In this document: positions 33,481 through 42,411 of the stretch, piece after piece | How the letters are laid out: each line of letters opens with the position of its first letter | Numbering within the stretch: position 1 is the stretch's first letter | The notes under the pieces: model-generated | Databases searched by the model: none | The model's input: only the letters and a program-made list of their open reading frames with translations | What the model was told of the DNA's origin: nothing | Assembly: GCF_030815415.1 (NCBI RefSeq) | Contig: NZ_JAUSWW010000001.1 | Location: 10,354,001-10,418,000 of the forward strand | Direction of reading: 5' to 3' | Length of the DNA stretch: 64,000 nucleotides | Source: Streptomyces canus | GTDB lineage: Bacteria > Actinomycetota > Actinomycetes > Streptomycetales > Streptomycetaceae | Program-made: the position numbers and the translations under genes

Positions 33481-33630
33481 TCATGCCCGGGCGATGCGCC
33501 TGCGCAGGCTGATGCCGAGGTCGTCGACGCTCAGGTAGAGGGAGTTGTCCTTGACCCTGGTGATGCGCAGTTGGCGGTCTGGCTGCAGACGCATTCGATG
33601 TCGAACCTGCGACACCCGCTTCAGGAGGGA
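33481..33630 (-). pseudogene. short unrecognised coding relic
   Basis: A minus-strand frame with good codon bias (PDRQLRITRVKDNSLYLSVD, then DLGISLRRRIARA and TGA at 33481-33483). At most about 38-50 residues; upstream it loses coding character. It may be the tail of a gene truncated by the adjacent IS insertion. Family unknown. Confidence 0.3.
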
Positions 33631-33663
33631 GCCGTTTCTTGCTCCTGTCTGCGGGGGCGACCC

Positions 33664-35208
33664 TCAGGAAGAGTTTGTGCCCCGCAGCGGGACCTCCCGG
33701 ATCAGCCAGGACACCGCGAACGTCACGACGCACAGTGCGGCCGTACCGAGCGCGACACCGTGCAGTCCGTCGACGACGCCGGCCCGGAACGCGTCCTGGA
33801 CCGGGCCCGGCAGGTCCCGCAGCAGCGCGGGAGTGAGCTCCTCGTCGGTCAGTCGCTGTCCGTCGGCGCCGAGCCGGTCCGTGACGGCGGCGGTGAGACG
33901 GTTCGTATAGACGGAACCGAGGACTGCGACGCCGAGCGAGCCACCGATGGTTCGCAGCAGTGTCTGGGTGCCGCTGGCCGCGCCCATGTCGCGCGGTTCG
34001 GCGCTGTTCATCGTGATCAGCATCGTCGGCTGCATCAAGCAGCCGATCCCCACGCCGAGCACGAACGTCAGACCGGAGGCCAGACCCGCGGTCGTGCCGG
34101 TGCGGAGCGTCAGGAGGGCCAGGGCACCTACCGTGGCCAACGCGCCGCCCGCGATCGGGTAGGGGCGGTAGCGGCCGCCGTCGCTCACGCGCCGCCCGAT
34201 GGCGAGTTGCGCGCCGATCATGCCGAGCATCAGCGGGATGAGCAGCAGACCGCTCTCCGTGGACGACATGTCCTGCACGAACTGCATGTACTGCGGCAGA
34301 TAGCTCGCCGCCGCCAGCATGGCCGCACCCGTGACGAAGCTCAGGACCTGCGCCACCGTGAAGTTGCGGTCGTGGAACAGCCGGGGTGGGATCACCGGCT
34401 CCGGGGCGCGCCGCTCCACGCGCACGAAGGCGGCGAGTGTCGCGACGAACACCAGGCCGAGCCCGATGATCTGCGGTGATGTCCAGGCGTACGTCGTCCC
34501 TGCCCAGCTCGCGAGCAGTGTCAGGGCGAGGATCGCGACGGTCAGCAGCCCCGCGCCGGCCAGGTCGATCCGCGCCCTGACGCGTTCGCCGCGCAGTCGC
34601 ACCCCGAAGCCGACGAGGGTGAGTGCCATGACGCCGACCGGCACATTGACGTAGAACACCCATCGCCAGTCCCACTGGTCGGTGAGGAAGCCGCCGACCA
34701 GCGGCCCGCCGATCGTCGCGGCAGGTAGTAGTACCCCGATGAGCGACTGGGCCCGCCCGGCCTCCGCGGGAGCGAGCAGCGTGCCGATGAGTGAGAGGGC
34801 TCCCACAAACAGGCCGCCCGCGCCGAGGCCCTGCAGCGCCCGGACGGTGATCAACTGCCCCATGTCCTGCGCGATTCCGCACAGTACGGAGCCGACGAGG
34901 AAGACCGTGATGGACGCGAGGTAGCTGCCCTTGCGGCCGTACAGATCGCCGAGCTTGCCCCATATCGGTGTGGAGACGGCCATGGTGAGCAGATACGCGG
35001 TGAGCACCCAGGACAGCTGGTCGAGACCGCCCAGGTCGCCGACGATGGTGGGCAGGGCGGTGCCGACAACGGTGCCGTCGAGCGTGGCGAGCACGATGCC
35101 GAGCAGCAGGCCGAGGATGACGAGTCGGGAAGGTGGGGCATCGGTCTCGTCGGGTGTGGTGACTCCGGGTTGCTTCTCGTTCCTACCTTGCTTCTGGAAG
35201 TCCGTCAC
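33664..35208 (-). CDS. MFS drug-efflux transporter (DHA2 type)
   Basis: A 514-residue transporter with about 14 TM segments. LGIVLATLDGTVVGTALPTI (D1-like motif), IWGKLGDLYGRKGSYLASIT (motif A) and GVLLPAATIGGPLVGGFLTD (motif C region) are clear. GTG 35208 lies 15 bases after the stop of the FMN-reductase gene, so the two form an operon. The divergent TetR gene and its palindrome at 35864 suggest drug-inducible control. The substrate is unknown. Confidence 0.9.
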   Translation of the reverse strand: MTDFQKQGRNEKQPGVTTPDETDAPPSRLVILGLLLGIVLATLDGTVVGTALPTIVGDLGGLDQLSWVLTAYLLTMAVSTPIWGKLGDLYGRKGSYLASITVFLVGSVLCGIAQDMGQLITVRALQGLGAGGLFVGALSLIGTLLAPAEAGRAQSLIGVLLPAATIGGPLVGGFLTDQWDWRWVFYVNVPVGVMALTLVGFGVRLRGERVRARIDLAGAGLLTVAILALTLLASWAGTTYAWTSPQIIGLGLVFVATLAAFVRVERRAPEPVIPPRLFHDRNFTVAQVLSFVTGAAMLAAASYLPQYMQFVQDMSSTESGLLLIPLMLGMIGAQLAIGRRVSDGGRYRPYPIAGGALATVGALALLTLRTGTTAGLASGLTFVLGVGIGCLMQPTMLITMNSAEPRDMGAASGTQTLLRTIGGSLGVAVLGSVYTNRLTAAVTDRLGADGQRLTDEELTPALLRDLPGPVQDAFRAGVVDGLHGVALGTAALCVVTFAVSWLIREVPLRGTNSS

Positions 35209-35223
35209 GGTTCCGGGGCCGGC

Positions 35224-35820
35224 TCAGGCGACGTACGAGTGAAGAGCCTTGGCGGTACGCAAGGCGTGGCCCCACCAGGCCAGTTGATCGAGCAGTGCCT
35301 TCGCGGCGGTGTCGGCGGCCGGGTCCTTGACGGCGCCGGACTCGTCGAATCGGCTCCAGGCTTCGTGGAAGCTGACCGTGTTGCGGATAGTCGTGGCATT
35401 CAGCTCGGCCATGACGACCCGGAGATGCTCCACCGCGCGCAGACCGCCCGACAGACCCCCGTACGAGACGAACGCGACCGGCTTGCCGTGCCACTGCTCG
35501 TTGTGCCAGTCGATGGCGTTCTTGAGGGGTGCCGGATAGCTGTGGTTGTACTCGGGCGTGACGAACACGAACGCATCGGCGGCGGCGAGCCGCGGCGTCA
35601 TGAGGGCAAGCGCCTCCTCGGTACCGGGCGGCGGCTGCTGGCCGAAGGCCGGGAACACCGTCGGCAGCGGGATCTCCGCGAGGTCGACGACATCGGCGCT
35701 CATGTCGTGGCGCTGCTCGAGGTGGCGGCTGAGCCACTTCGTCACGACGGGCCCGAAGCGGCCCTCGCGGGTGGAGCCGACGAGTACGGCTACGCGGAGT
35801 GGCGCGGTGGTGGCAGGCAT
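35224..35820 (-). CDS. NADPH-dependent FMN reductase (flavodoxin-like)
   Basis: A 198-residue flavoprotein. The FMN phosphate loop is VAVLVGSTREGRFGPVV; FVFVTPEYNHSYPAPLKNAI is the signature of the NADPH-dependent FMN reductase/azoreductase family; FVSYGGLSGG follows. It reduces flavins, quinones or azo and nitro compounds with NAD(P)H. It is the first gene of an operon with the MFS exporter, transcribed away from a TetR gene, consistent with detoxification of a redox-active drug. Confidence 0.92.
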   Translation of the reverse strand: MPATTAPLRVAVLVGSTREGRFGPVVTKWLSRHLEQRHDMSADVVDLAEIPLPTVFPAFGQQPPPGTEEALALMTPRLAAADAFVFVTPEYNHSYPAPLKNAIDWHNEQWHGKPVAFVSYGGLSGGLRAVEHLRVVMAELNATTIRNTVSFHEAWSRFDESGAVKDPAADTAAKALLDQLAWWGHALRTAKALHSYVA

Positions 35821-35863
35821 GGCGGATCCCCTGGTTGTGTACGTCGTATCTTGATAAGTACAA

Positions 35864-35883
35864 CGTACACATTGATGTGTACG
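35864..35883. promoter_or_regulatory. TetR-type operator palindrome
   Basis: Perfect 9-bp arms (35864-35872 with 35875-35883), left arm CGTACACAT, centre TG. It lies between the divergent FMN-reductase/MFS operon and the TetR gene. TGTACG-like half sites recur near 35838 and 35903. Confidence 0.7.
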
Positions 35884-35934
35884 CCGTCTACCAGGGATAC
35901 GCTGTACGCGACATCGATGAAGAGGAGCTGTGCC

Positions 35935-36666
35935 ATGGCGGCGCGGAAGCAGGACGAGAGCAAGGTCGTGGAGCCCTCTCTCTGGGAGCGCATGGAGCGG
36001 CCCGCCTCAGCACCCCGGGCCTCGCTGAGCCTGGAGCGGATCGCCGCCGTCGCGGTCGAGATCGCCGACGAGGAAGGCGCCGCCGCCGTCACCATGCGCC
36101 GTCTCGCCACGAAGCTCGGCGTCGCCCCCATGGCGGCCTATCGGCATGTGGCAGGCAAGGACGACCTCTGGGCGCTCATGGTCGACCGGGTCTCCCGGCA
36201 GCTGGCCGCGCCGGACGACGCGGCCAGCTGGCGGGAGGTGCTGCGCTCCTTCGCCCTGCAGACACGGGAGTTGATGTTGGCGCACCCATGGATGGGATCC
36301 ATTCCGCTGATCTCGCTCACGCCGTCGCGGATGGCCGTGGCCGAACGGCAGTTGGCTGCGCTCGCCGCGTGCGACCTGGACGCCGACTCGATGATGGCCG
36401 CCTTCCGCACCGTCAACTCCTATGTGCACGGCTCGACCCAGGCCGAGATCGTCCTGCGTGAGTATCAGGAGCGGCACGGCTGGGTCGGCGGTGACGAGAC
36501 CCGTCAGGCGCTCGCTCCGCAGATGAACTACCTGATGAGCACGGGCCGTTACCCGACCTACGAGCGTTACGGCGCGGAGGCGGCGTGCAAGGATGACCAC
36601 ACTTGGGCGTTCGAGTTCGGCCTCGACTGCGTGCTTGACGGCATCTCGGAGCGCCTCGGCATCTGA
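35935..36666 (+). CDS. TetR-family regulator (TetR_C/tetracyclin-type C-terminus)
   Basis: A 243-residue repressor. The HTH lies at about 30-80 (LSLERIAAVAVEIADEEGAA, LGVAPMAAYRHVAGKDDLWA), with the MAAYRHVAGKDDL version typical of TetR_C_1 members that control MFS pumps. The C-terminal domain has TVNSYVHGSTQAEIVLREYQ. ATG 35935 follows GAGGAG. It probably represses the divergent FMN-reductase/MFS operon and itself through the palindrome between them. Confidence 0.92.
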   Translation: MAARKQDESKVVEPSLWERMERPASAPRASLSLERIAAVAVEIADEEGAAAVTMRRLATKLGVAPMAAYRHVAGKDDLWALMVDRVSRQLAAPDDAASWREVLRSFALQTRELMLAHPWMGSIPLISLTPSRMAVAERQLAALAACDLDADSMMAAFRTVNSYVHGSTQAEIVLREYQERHGWVGGDETRQALAPQMNYLMSTGRYPTYERYGAEAACKDDHTWAFEFGLDCVLDGISERLGI

Positions 36667-36823
36667 CACCACGGCCGCCCCCGTCGACGCCGACCGGGCC
36701 CGCACCGCACTCGCCGACGCCGGATTCCCCCGAGCCGTCGTCCAGATCTCCGGCGAGAACGAGCTCACCGTCCGTATCCACCATCTTGACGTCGCTGGTC
36801 GTGGGGCTGGTGTGAGTCGTTGA
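36667..36823 (+). pseudogene. fragment resembling the periplasmic domain of a SecD/SecF-type protein
   Basis: In the frame ending TGA 36821-36823, VDADRARTALADAGFPRAVV and QISGENELTVRI resemble the repeated P1-like segment of SecF/SecD or related RND proteins. Only about 40 residues remain and there is no start. It is a relic at the end of the TetR gene, probably from a past rearrangement. Confidence 0.35.
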
Positions 36824-37025
36824 TCGTGCGCTCGTGCTGGTCACGGGCGGCTGTCGATGCTCAAGATCGTCTGTCGTTTCGGTGGTTGCGGATCCGCCGG
36901 TACCGCGGCGTGAAAGAGACGCCTGTCCCTACGATCCGTGCGGGCGGTGCACGCAGGATCTTCGGCATGGCAGCCCCTCCCTGCCCACCTCGTACCCGAA
37001 CTGCAGCAACACGCCGAGAGACCGC
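36824..37025. other. intergenic region without recognisable genes
   Basis: No frame here shows homology or an SD-linked start. It lies between the SecF-like relic and the 3' end of the TetR gene. Confidence 0.5.
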
Positions 37026-37679
37026 TCAGTCGCTCCCGTACGCGCGCAGGAAGGCGTCCACGGCCGCATCCGCCATGCCGCGCAGCTCGGCGGCGGGGAC
37101 GCGACGGGTACCCAGCCGGGAGCGGGACTCCAAGGGGCCGGTGAGCAGGGCGAAGAAGTGTTCGGCGGCCTGCTCCGGGTCGCATGGGCGCAGGCGGCCG
37201 GCGAGCGAGAGGCGGGCCAGCCGGTCGGCGAGTGCCGCATGGGGGCGGTGCGCGGTGCGCTCCTGCACGGTCTCGATCAGGTCGGGGAATCGCGCCATCT
37301 GGGCGTAGGTCAACCAGCGCAGCGCACGGGCGCGTTCGCCGCAGCAGACCAGCAGCAGCCGCTGGGCCAGGTCCGCAAACGCCACACGCACGTCATCGTC
37401 CGGGGCCCGATCGCGCAGCCGCTCGACGACCGCAAGGTTCTCCACCATCAGGGTGTCGGCCGCTGCATCGATGGTGTGACGGAAGAGGGACTCCTTGTCG
37501 TTCAGGTGGCTGTAGACGGTCGGCTTGGCCACGCCTGCCTCCTGCGCGATCTCCTGGACGCATGCCTGCTCGTATCCACGCCGCGCGAAGACGGCGAACG
37601 CAGCGTCCAGGATCGCCTGCCGCTTGTCGACACGCTCGCGCGAGACGTCACCGGCCCCGCTTGACGCTACTGAACCCAT
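37026..37679 (-). CDS. TetR/AcrR-family transcriptional regulator
   Basis: A 217-residue repressor with HTH at about 18-65 (KRQAILDAAFAVFARRGYEQ, AGVAKPTVYSHLNDKESLFR) and a TetR_C_7/AefR-like C-terminal domain (LARLSLAGRLRPCDPEQAAE, FFALLTGPLESRSRLG). The start ATG 37679 lies inside a perfect 16-bp palindrome, so binding would block its own expression. It is divergent from the Dabb-protein gene, which it probably also controls. Confidence 0.9.
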   Translation of the reverse strand: MGSVASSGAGDVSRERVDKRQAILDAAFAVFARRGYEQACVQEIAQEAGVAKPTVYSHLNDKESLFRHTIDAAADTLMVENLAVVERLRDRAPDDDVRVAFADLAQRLLLVCCGERARALRWLTYAQMARFPDLIETVQERTAHRPHAALADRLARLSLAGRLRPCDPEQAAEHFFALLTGPLESRSRLGTRRVPAAELRGMADAAVDAFLRAYGSD

Positions 37680-37686
37680 GGGTTCA
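37671..37686. promoter_or_regulatory. autoregulatory operator over the TetR start codon
   Basis: TGAACCCATGGGTTCA is a perfect 16-bp palindrome that contains the ATG of the minus-strand TetR gene and lies 30 bp before the divergent gene. Confidence 0.7.
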
Positions 37687-37716
37687 TTTCAAGCATCTAC
37701 CGGTAAGGAAGAATTT

Positions 37717-38175
37717 ATGAACCAGCGAGTTCAATCGAAGGAGCGGGAAGCCATGATTGTTCACACGCTGCGCTTCGCCTTCAAGGACGGGGCGACCGAG
37801 GAGCAGAAAGCCCAGGTGCTCGCGCTGATGCGGCGAACCGGGTCCGTCGAGTCGGTGTCGTTCGCAACAGTCGGGCAGAACCTGGGCGATCCCGCCGAGG
37901 GCCTCACCCACGCCTACTGCGTGGGCATCGAGAACCTCGCGGCCCTCGAGCGATACATGCACGACCCGGTTCACCTGGCGGGAGATCCCGAGATCATCCC
38001 GCACCTGGCCAAGATCTCCATCGGCCCCGACCTCTCCGACGACATGGCCCCGGAGTTGGCCGGCGAGATCATGGCGCTGCACGAGAAGAAGGCCGCCATG
38101 TATCCGGAGTGGGCCGCCCAGCTCGAACCGCTCCTTGAGATACAGATCGCCTCGGGGCCGCCCGATCGTTCATGA
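37717..38175 (+). CDS. Dabb-family stress-responsive A/B barrel protein
   Basis: A 152-residue protein with a Dabb (dimeric alpha+beta barrel) domain from about residue 13: MIVHTLRFAFKDGATEEQKA, SFATVGQNLGDPAEGLTHAY and LERYMHDPVHLAGDPEIIPH, ending with an extra acidic helical tail. Family members are small ferredoxin-like dimers, some acting as cyclases or in stress response. ATG 37717 has AAGGAAG at 6 bases; ATG 37753 with its own SD-like GGGAAG is an alternative. It is controlled by the divergent TetR gene (inferred). Confidence 0.85.
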   Translation: MNQRVQSKEREAMIVHTLRFAFKDGATEEQKAQVLALMRRTGSVESVSFATVGQNLGDPAEGLTHAYCVGIENLAALERYMHDPVHLAGDPEIIPHLAKISIGPDLSDDMAPELAGEIMALHEKKAAMYPEWAAQLEPLLEIQIASGPPDRS

Positions 38176-39113
38176 CCGGACCGGCCGCCCCCCGCGGATC
38201 CGACGGTCATGGGCCGCCGGCCGCGTGGGAGAGCCAACAGCCCGTTTCAGTGCAGCCCGCGTGAGCGCGCCTTCCACAGGGGCCTGGCCACCTGACGCGG
38301 CAAGGCCGCCGCTATCCCCGTGGCTGCATTCCACCTCGTCTAGCATGGGACCTACCTACGCGCGCTTGCTGCGTCAAGTGCCGTTCGTCGGGACCGCGTT
38401 CCGGAGGGTCGGCCGACTGACCCAACAGCCCGCGACTTGGTGCCCCTTTCGAAGGTCGTTGGCCGCGCTTCATCAGTCGCTTCGGCTTCCCCCGCGTTCC
38501 CTCGATCCTCGCCGTCACCGCTGGCAGGCCGATCCTCGGCGCGATCTGCTTCGCGTGCATCGGTGACGACGCGTCCGCCGCAATCTCTACGGTGTCCCGG
38601 TGGACATCTGGCAGCACCGGCCGCGGCCGAGCAGATCACCGGCATGTCACGCTCGGCTATCGCGGCCTCCGCGGCCACCTGGTCCCTGATCTTCGTCACA
38701 AACGTTCATGATCACGGCGGGCGGTCCTCTGCCTGCGGCGCCCCGGCAATCGCCCTGACCGGCACGGACAGGCTGACAATCAAGATCTACAGCTGCCGGG
38801 TCAGAGCCCTGTGAGGGAGGGTGTCCGTGGGGTTCGTGGCAGGGACGGGACAGGAATGGCGCTGCAGAACCCCTGCTGGCTTCGGAAGGAAAGGGCTGAC
38901 TCTGGGCGCTCGCCGAAGGCCCGGCCGACGCCGGGGATGCGGAAAACCTGGTGTGCGGGGCCGACGGAACCGGGTACCGTCTTGGTCATGTTCTTCCAGA
39001 CGCCGATTTACGAGTGAGAGCGTGATGGGCCCCTGCTGACGTCCTTCGACGTCGCCGCGCCCGTCCCCCACCGATGAATCCGTAGATCACTGCACATCAT
39101 TCCGGGAGAGCCC
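38176..39113. other. 938-bp region of decayed sequence
   Basis: No intact gene. On the minus strand at about 38430-38600 the words SSPMHAKQIAPRIGLPAVTA and RIEGTRGKPKRLMKRGQ resemble a winged-helix module often found in Streptomyces transposase-linked or IS-adjacent proteins, without start or continuation. At 38930-39017 a plus-strand frame (TEPGTVLVMFFQTPIYE, stop) may be another gene tail. Otherwise nothing is seen. Confidence 0.4.
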
Positions 39114-39323
39114 GTGAGCAAGAACATCAACAACCCCGTGGGCATGGGCGGCGGCCAGCGCAAGAAGCTGTCCCGCGCCGAACGGCAGAACAATGGTCCG
39201 CACCGCAACCTCGACCGCCAGAGTGCCGCCGACCAGAAGGCGGAGCTGGTGCGCAGGATGCGCGAGAAGGCAGGCACAGCCGAGGGCGCCGGACAGCCGA
39301 GCGACGACAGCGCACAGAGCTGA
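39114..39323 (+). CDS. small basic DUF6243-like protein
   Basis: A 69-residue highly charged protein, MSKNINNPVGMGGGQRKKLS then RAERQNNGPHRNLDRQSAAD and QKAELVRRMREKAG. It matches the small, disordered, conserved Streptomyces family I recall as DUF6243; function unknown. GTG 39114 follows GGGAGAG. A strong terminator follows the stop codon, supporting a real transcription unit. Confidence 0.8.
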   Translation: MSKNINNPVGMGGGQRKKLSRAERQNNGPHRNLDRQSAADQKAELVRRMREKAGTAEGAGQPSDDSAQS

Positions 39324-39353
39324 CGTACTGCCGCCGCAGGGCGGCACCTCATG

Positions 39354-39400
39354 GGGCAGCAGGGCCCGGACCGTGACGCGCGGTCCGGGCCCTGCTGCCC
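39354..39400 (+). terminator. terminator of the small DUF6243-like gene
   Basis: A perfect 19-bp stem (39354-39372 with 39382-39400) with a 9-nt loop, 30 bases past the stop codon. Confidence 0.85.
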
Positions 39401-39658
39401 TACCGGGCGCGGCCGGTCCCGAGCAGCCGCCGACCACGCCGTCTCTTTCTCCGCATCGGTTCGGGCGTCCAGTTGCTGCTGGCGAGCGGCCGATTCGGGG
39501 GCAGGGACGGGGCGATCGGGAGCCAAGCCTGGGCGAGCGGTTCCCGGGAGCGGTACAGGAACGCCTGCCCGAGCAGCCGACCCGCCGCAGGAAGGCACTC
39601 GCCGGTGCGAAATACTCGTGCGATGAGTTCACGCACTTCCCCGATCAGCCAGCCGATC

Positions 39659-40111
39659 ATGATACGGAGGGCCGTTGCGCGGGATGCCAAACGGCTCACG
39701 CGGCTCGTGCGTGGCTCAGGCGCCTACGAGGGTAAGTACGCGGCCGCAGTGGCGGGCTACCGGGTCGGTCCTGATTACATCGAGGCCCACCGCGTCTTTG
39801 TGGCCGTCGGCGGCGACGAGCATGGAGGCCGGGTCCTCGGGTTCTACTCGCTTGTCCTCGCGCCACCGGAGCTCGATTTGATGTTCGTCGCCGACGAAGT
39901 GCAAGGACGGGGTATTGGACGGCTGCTCGTGGCGCACATGCAGTCCGAGGCCCGTGCTGCCGGGCTCGACCGTCTCAAGGTCGTGTCGCACCGTCCGGCC
40001 GAGGACTTCTACCATCGCGTGGGTGCGGTGCGGACCGGGACCGCGTTGGCGAACCCGCCCGCTGTGCCGTGGGACCGTCCCGAATTCGAGTTTCGCATTT
40101 CTTCGGAATGA
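39659..40111 (+). CDS. GNAT-family N-acetyltransferase
   Basis: A 150-residue acetyltransferase. IRRAVARDAKRLTRLVRGSG starts the fold, LDLMFVADEVQGRGIGRLLV is motif A with the acetyl-CoA loop QGRGIG, and SHRPAEDFYHRVGAVRTG is the C-terminal strand pair. The substrate is unknown. The start is uncertain: ATG 39659 fits the family N-terminus but has no SD; ATG 39623 would add 12 residues. It is followed by 188 bp and then the IS1182 element. Confidence 0.82.
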   Translation: MIRRAVARDAKRLTRLVRGSGAYEGKYAAAVAGYRVGPDYIEAHRVFVAVGGDEHGGRVLGFYSLVLAPPELDLMFVADEVQGRGIGRLLVAHMQSEARAAGLDRLKVVSHRPAEDFYHRVGAVRTGTALANPPAVPWDRPEFEFRISSE

Positions 40112-40299
40112 CGTGGTGTGCCGGTTGGCGGGGCACCGGCTGTGCCTGCACCGTTGTGCGCCAGGTGCCGGGCGTTGTGGGCCTGCTCGTTACCGGCCGA
40201 CGTGGCGAGCGGGATGAGGGCGGCTGGTTTGCCAGCGCGGAGAGCTCTGGCCATGTGTCACTCCGTATTCACCTTGAACACAGCTGATGCCACGCCATT

Positions 40300-42095
40300 G
40301 AGCGACTCTGTCGGGGATCTTGGAGTTTCCCGGCGGGGTGGCTTGATCACCGGGCACGCTCAGAGCGGTCTTCTGCTCGCTGCTCTCGTTGAGGTGCTCG
40401 ATGTCATGTAGGCCCCCGTTCTGCAGTGGAGGTTCCTCCGTTGACCGCGCGGGTGACGCGGGCGAGCAACCCGCAGGGCACTACGGCGATGTGGGTGCGC
40501 GACCGACTCGACGGGCTGTGGTGCGACGAGGACTTCACAGCCTGGTATCCCCGTGACGGTCGCCCCGGACTTTCGCCCGCGCAGCTGGCCACCGTCTGCG
40601 TGCTGCAGTTCCTGCTCAACCTGTCCGACCGGCAGGCCGCCGAGGCCGTGCGCTGCCGCCTCGATTTCAAGTACGCCCTGGGCCTGGAGCTGGACGATCC
40701 CGGCTCCCATCACAGTGTGCTGGGCGACTTCCGTGACCGGCTCGCCCGGGGTGACCGTGCCGACCAACTCCTTGACCTGGCGTTGGCGCGACTTGCGGCG
40801 GCCGGGCTGGTCAAGCAGCGAGGCCGACAGCGCACCGACTCCACCCACGTCCTCGCCGCGGCCCGTGATCTGACGCGCCTGGAACTGGTCCTCGAAGCGG
40901 TCCGGGCCGCCCTGGAGGAACTCGCCCGTGACGCTCCCGAGTTACTCGATCCCCTGGTCACCGCCGAATGGGCCGAACGCTACGGGCGACCGGTGCGCCT
41001 GTGCTCCCAGCCCAGCCACCCGATCGCGCGGCTGACCGAGGCCGGCGCCGATGCCCACGCGCTGCTCGCCCTGGCCCGGGCTCCCGACCGGGCCACCGGT
41101 CCCGCACGAGAGGTGCTGCGACAGATCCTGGTGCAACAGTTCATCGTCGACGAGCGCGGCCGGCTGCGGCCGCGCGCCGACAAGGACGGCTTCCCGCCGG
41201 GCGGGCGACAGATCCGCTCGCCCTATGACCTGGACACCCGCTTTGCGCTGCGCGGGAACACCCGGTGGAGCGGCTACCTGTTGCATGTGACGGAAACCTG
41301 CGATTTCGACCGCCCCAATGTGATCACTGACGTGGCCACCACCGTGCCGACCCGGGACACCGCGGCCGTGCCTGGCATCCACACCCGCCTAAACAAGCGA
41401 TGTCTGCTGCCCGCCGAGCACCTCTTGGACGGCGGTTACCTCTCGGTGGCCCTGCTCGACCAGTCCGACCGCACCTACGGCGTCACCCTCATCGGACCGG
41501 TCAAGGCGAGCGGACAGTGGCAGCACAAAGAGCAGACCGGCTTCGCCCGCGACGACTTCACCATCGACTTCGCGAACCGGCAGGTCACCTGCCCACGCGG
41601 CCAGACCGCCAAGAGCTGGGTGGAGGCTCCGGCTCAGGCCCCCTACATCTCCGCCCGCTTTCGCCCCCGCCACTGCGACCCCTGCCCGACCCGGTCGTTA
41701 TGCGCCCGCGGCCGTGCTGCCCGCACGGTCTACTTCCTTCCCCAACAGCTGCATGAACTCCAGGCGCGTAGCCGCGCCGACCAGCAGGACCCCGCCTGGC
41801 GTCAGCTCTACGCCGTGCGCTCCGGAGTCGAGGGCACCATCGCCGAGTTGGCCCTCGGCCACCGGGCGCGCCGCTGCCGTTTCCACGGCCTGCCCAAGAC
41901 TCACGTCCAGCACGTTCTGACCGCGATCGCTGTGAACATCGAACGCCTTGCCGAACAAGATCCCCAGAACGCCATCCACCGCCCTCGCCGACCGACAGCG
42001 TTTCAGCAATACCTTGTGTCGCACGGCTTTCCCCGCCCCTTGTGGTGGCGCCAAGGAAAGTGATCCCCCACGCAAGATCCCCGACAGAGTCGCTC
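40300..42095. mobile_element. IS1182-family insertion sequence
   Basis: A 1.8-kb element bounded by a perfect 23-bp inverted repeat (40300-40322 with 42073-42095; first bases GAGCGACTCTGTCGG). It carries one transposase gene. Its right end abuts the remaining C-terminal part of a polymorphic toxin gene, while the left flank shows no toxin coding, so insertion was accompanied by deletion or rearrangement. Confidence 0.9.
40426..42063 (+). CDS. IS1182-family DDE transposase
   Basis: A 545-residue transposase. The N-terminal DUF772-type domain (DFTAWYPRDGRPGLSPAQLA, LSDRQAAEAVRCRLDFKYAL) is followed by a DDE core: GRQRTDSTHVLAAARD (first Asp), HLLDGGYLSVALLDQ (second Asp) and RSGVEGTIAELALGHRARRC (Glu). 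A Cys motif, HCDPCPTRSLCARG, sits between. The start may instead be TTG 40441, with GGAGG 9 bases upstream. It appears complete. Confidence 0.93.
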   Translation: MEVPPLTARVTRASNPQGTTAMWVRDRLDGLWCDEDFTAWYPRDGRPGLSPAQLATVCVLQFLLNLSDRQAAEAVRCRLDFKYALGLELDDPGSHHSVLGDFRDRLARGDRADQLLDLALARLAAAGLVKQRGRQRTDSTHVLAAARDLTRLELVLEAVRAALEELARDAPELLDPLVTAEWAERYGRPVRLCSQPSHPIARLTEAGADAHALLALARAPDRATGPAREVLRQILVQQFIVDERGRLRPRADKDGFPPGGRQIRSPYDLDTRFALRGNTRWSGYLLHVTETCDFDRPNVITDVATTVPTRDTAAVPGIHTRLNKRCLLPAEHLLDGGYLSVALLDQSDRTYGVTLIGPVKASGQWQHKEQTGFARDDFTIDFANRQVTCPRGQTAKSWVEAPAQAPYISARFRPRHCDPCPTRSLCARGRAARTVYFLPQQLHELQARSRADQQDPAWRQLYAVRSGVEGTIAELALGHRARRCRFHGLPKTHVQHVLTAIAVNIERLAEQDPQNAIHRPRRPTAFQQYLVSHGFPRPLWWRQGK

Positions 42096-42391
42096 ACTAT
42101 GTGCTTGCCGGGTCCACTCCAGTCCTCGTCCGCAACTCCAGTCCGACTAACCCCGCAGAGAACGCCGACCCTTCGGCGCTCAAGAAGATGAGCGACTCGC
42201 AACTGAAGAAGTTGGTGGGTGACGCCCACGAATTTAAGGGCGACGTCGTCGGGAGAACTGCAGCTGTGTCACACTTTGATACCTACGTAGACAAGGGCTT
42301 CGGGTACATCTTCCTCATACCGAAGAAGGGCGGGACCCCAATCCCCACCTACCTTCACAAGAGTGGCTCCTATTACATGCCGGACTGTTGA
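42096..42391 (+). pseudogene. C-terminal toxin domain of a polymorphic toxin, 5' part lost
   Basis: The frame enters from the IS1182 end and reads YVLAGSTPVLVRNS, the conserved pretoxin/linker motif that precedes the variable tip of secreted polymorphic toxins. The tip follows: LKKMSDSQLKKLVGDAHEFK, VSHFDTYVDKGFGYIFLIPK and GTPIPTYLHKSGSYYMPDC. It recalls the polymorphic toxin type 33-like fold from memory only. The N-terminal delivery part and start codon are missing. Base composition is clearly lower in GC than the surroundings. Confidence 0.7.
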
Positions 42392-42411
42392 CCGAAAAAT
42401 GGGAAGTTGAG

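Noticed and set aside
40112..40299. Possible N-terminal part of the polymorphic toxin left of IS1182
   Set aside because: No frame here shows RHS, Hint or pretoxin features or continues the toxin frame; the 188 bp seem unrelated intergenic DNA.
42265..42275. TGTCACA on the plus strand inside the toxin-tip coding sequence
   Set aside because: No partner motif and within coding DNA; chance occurrence.
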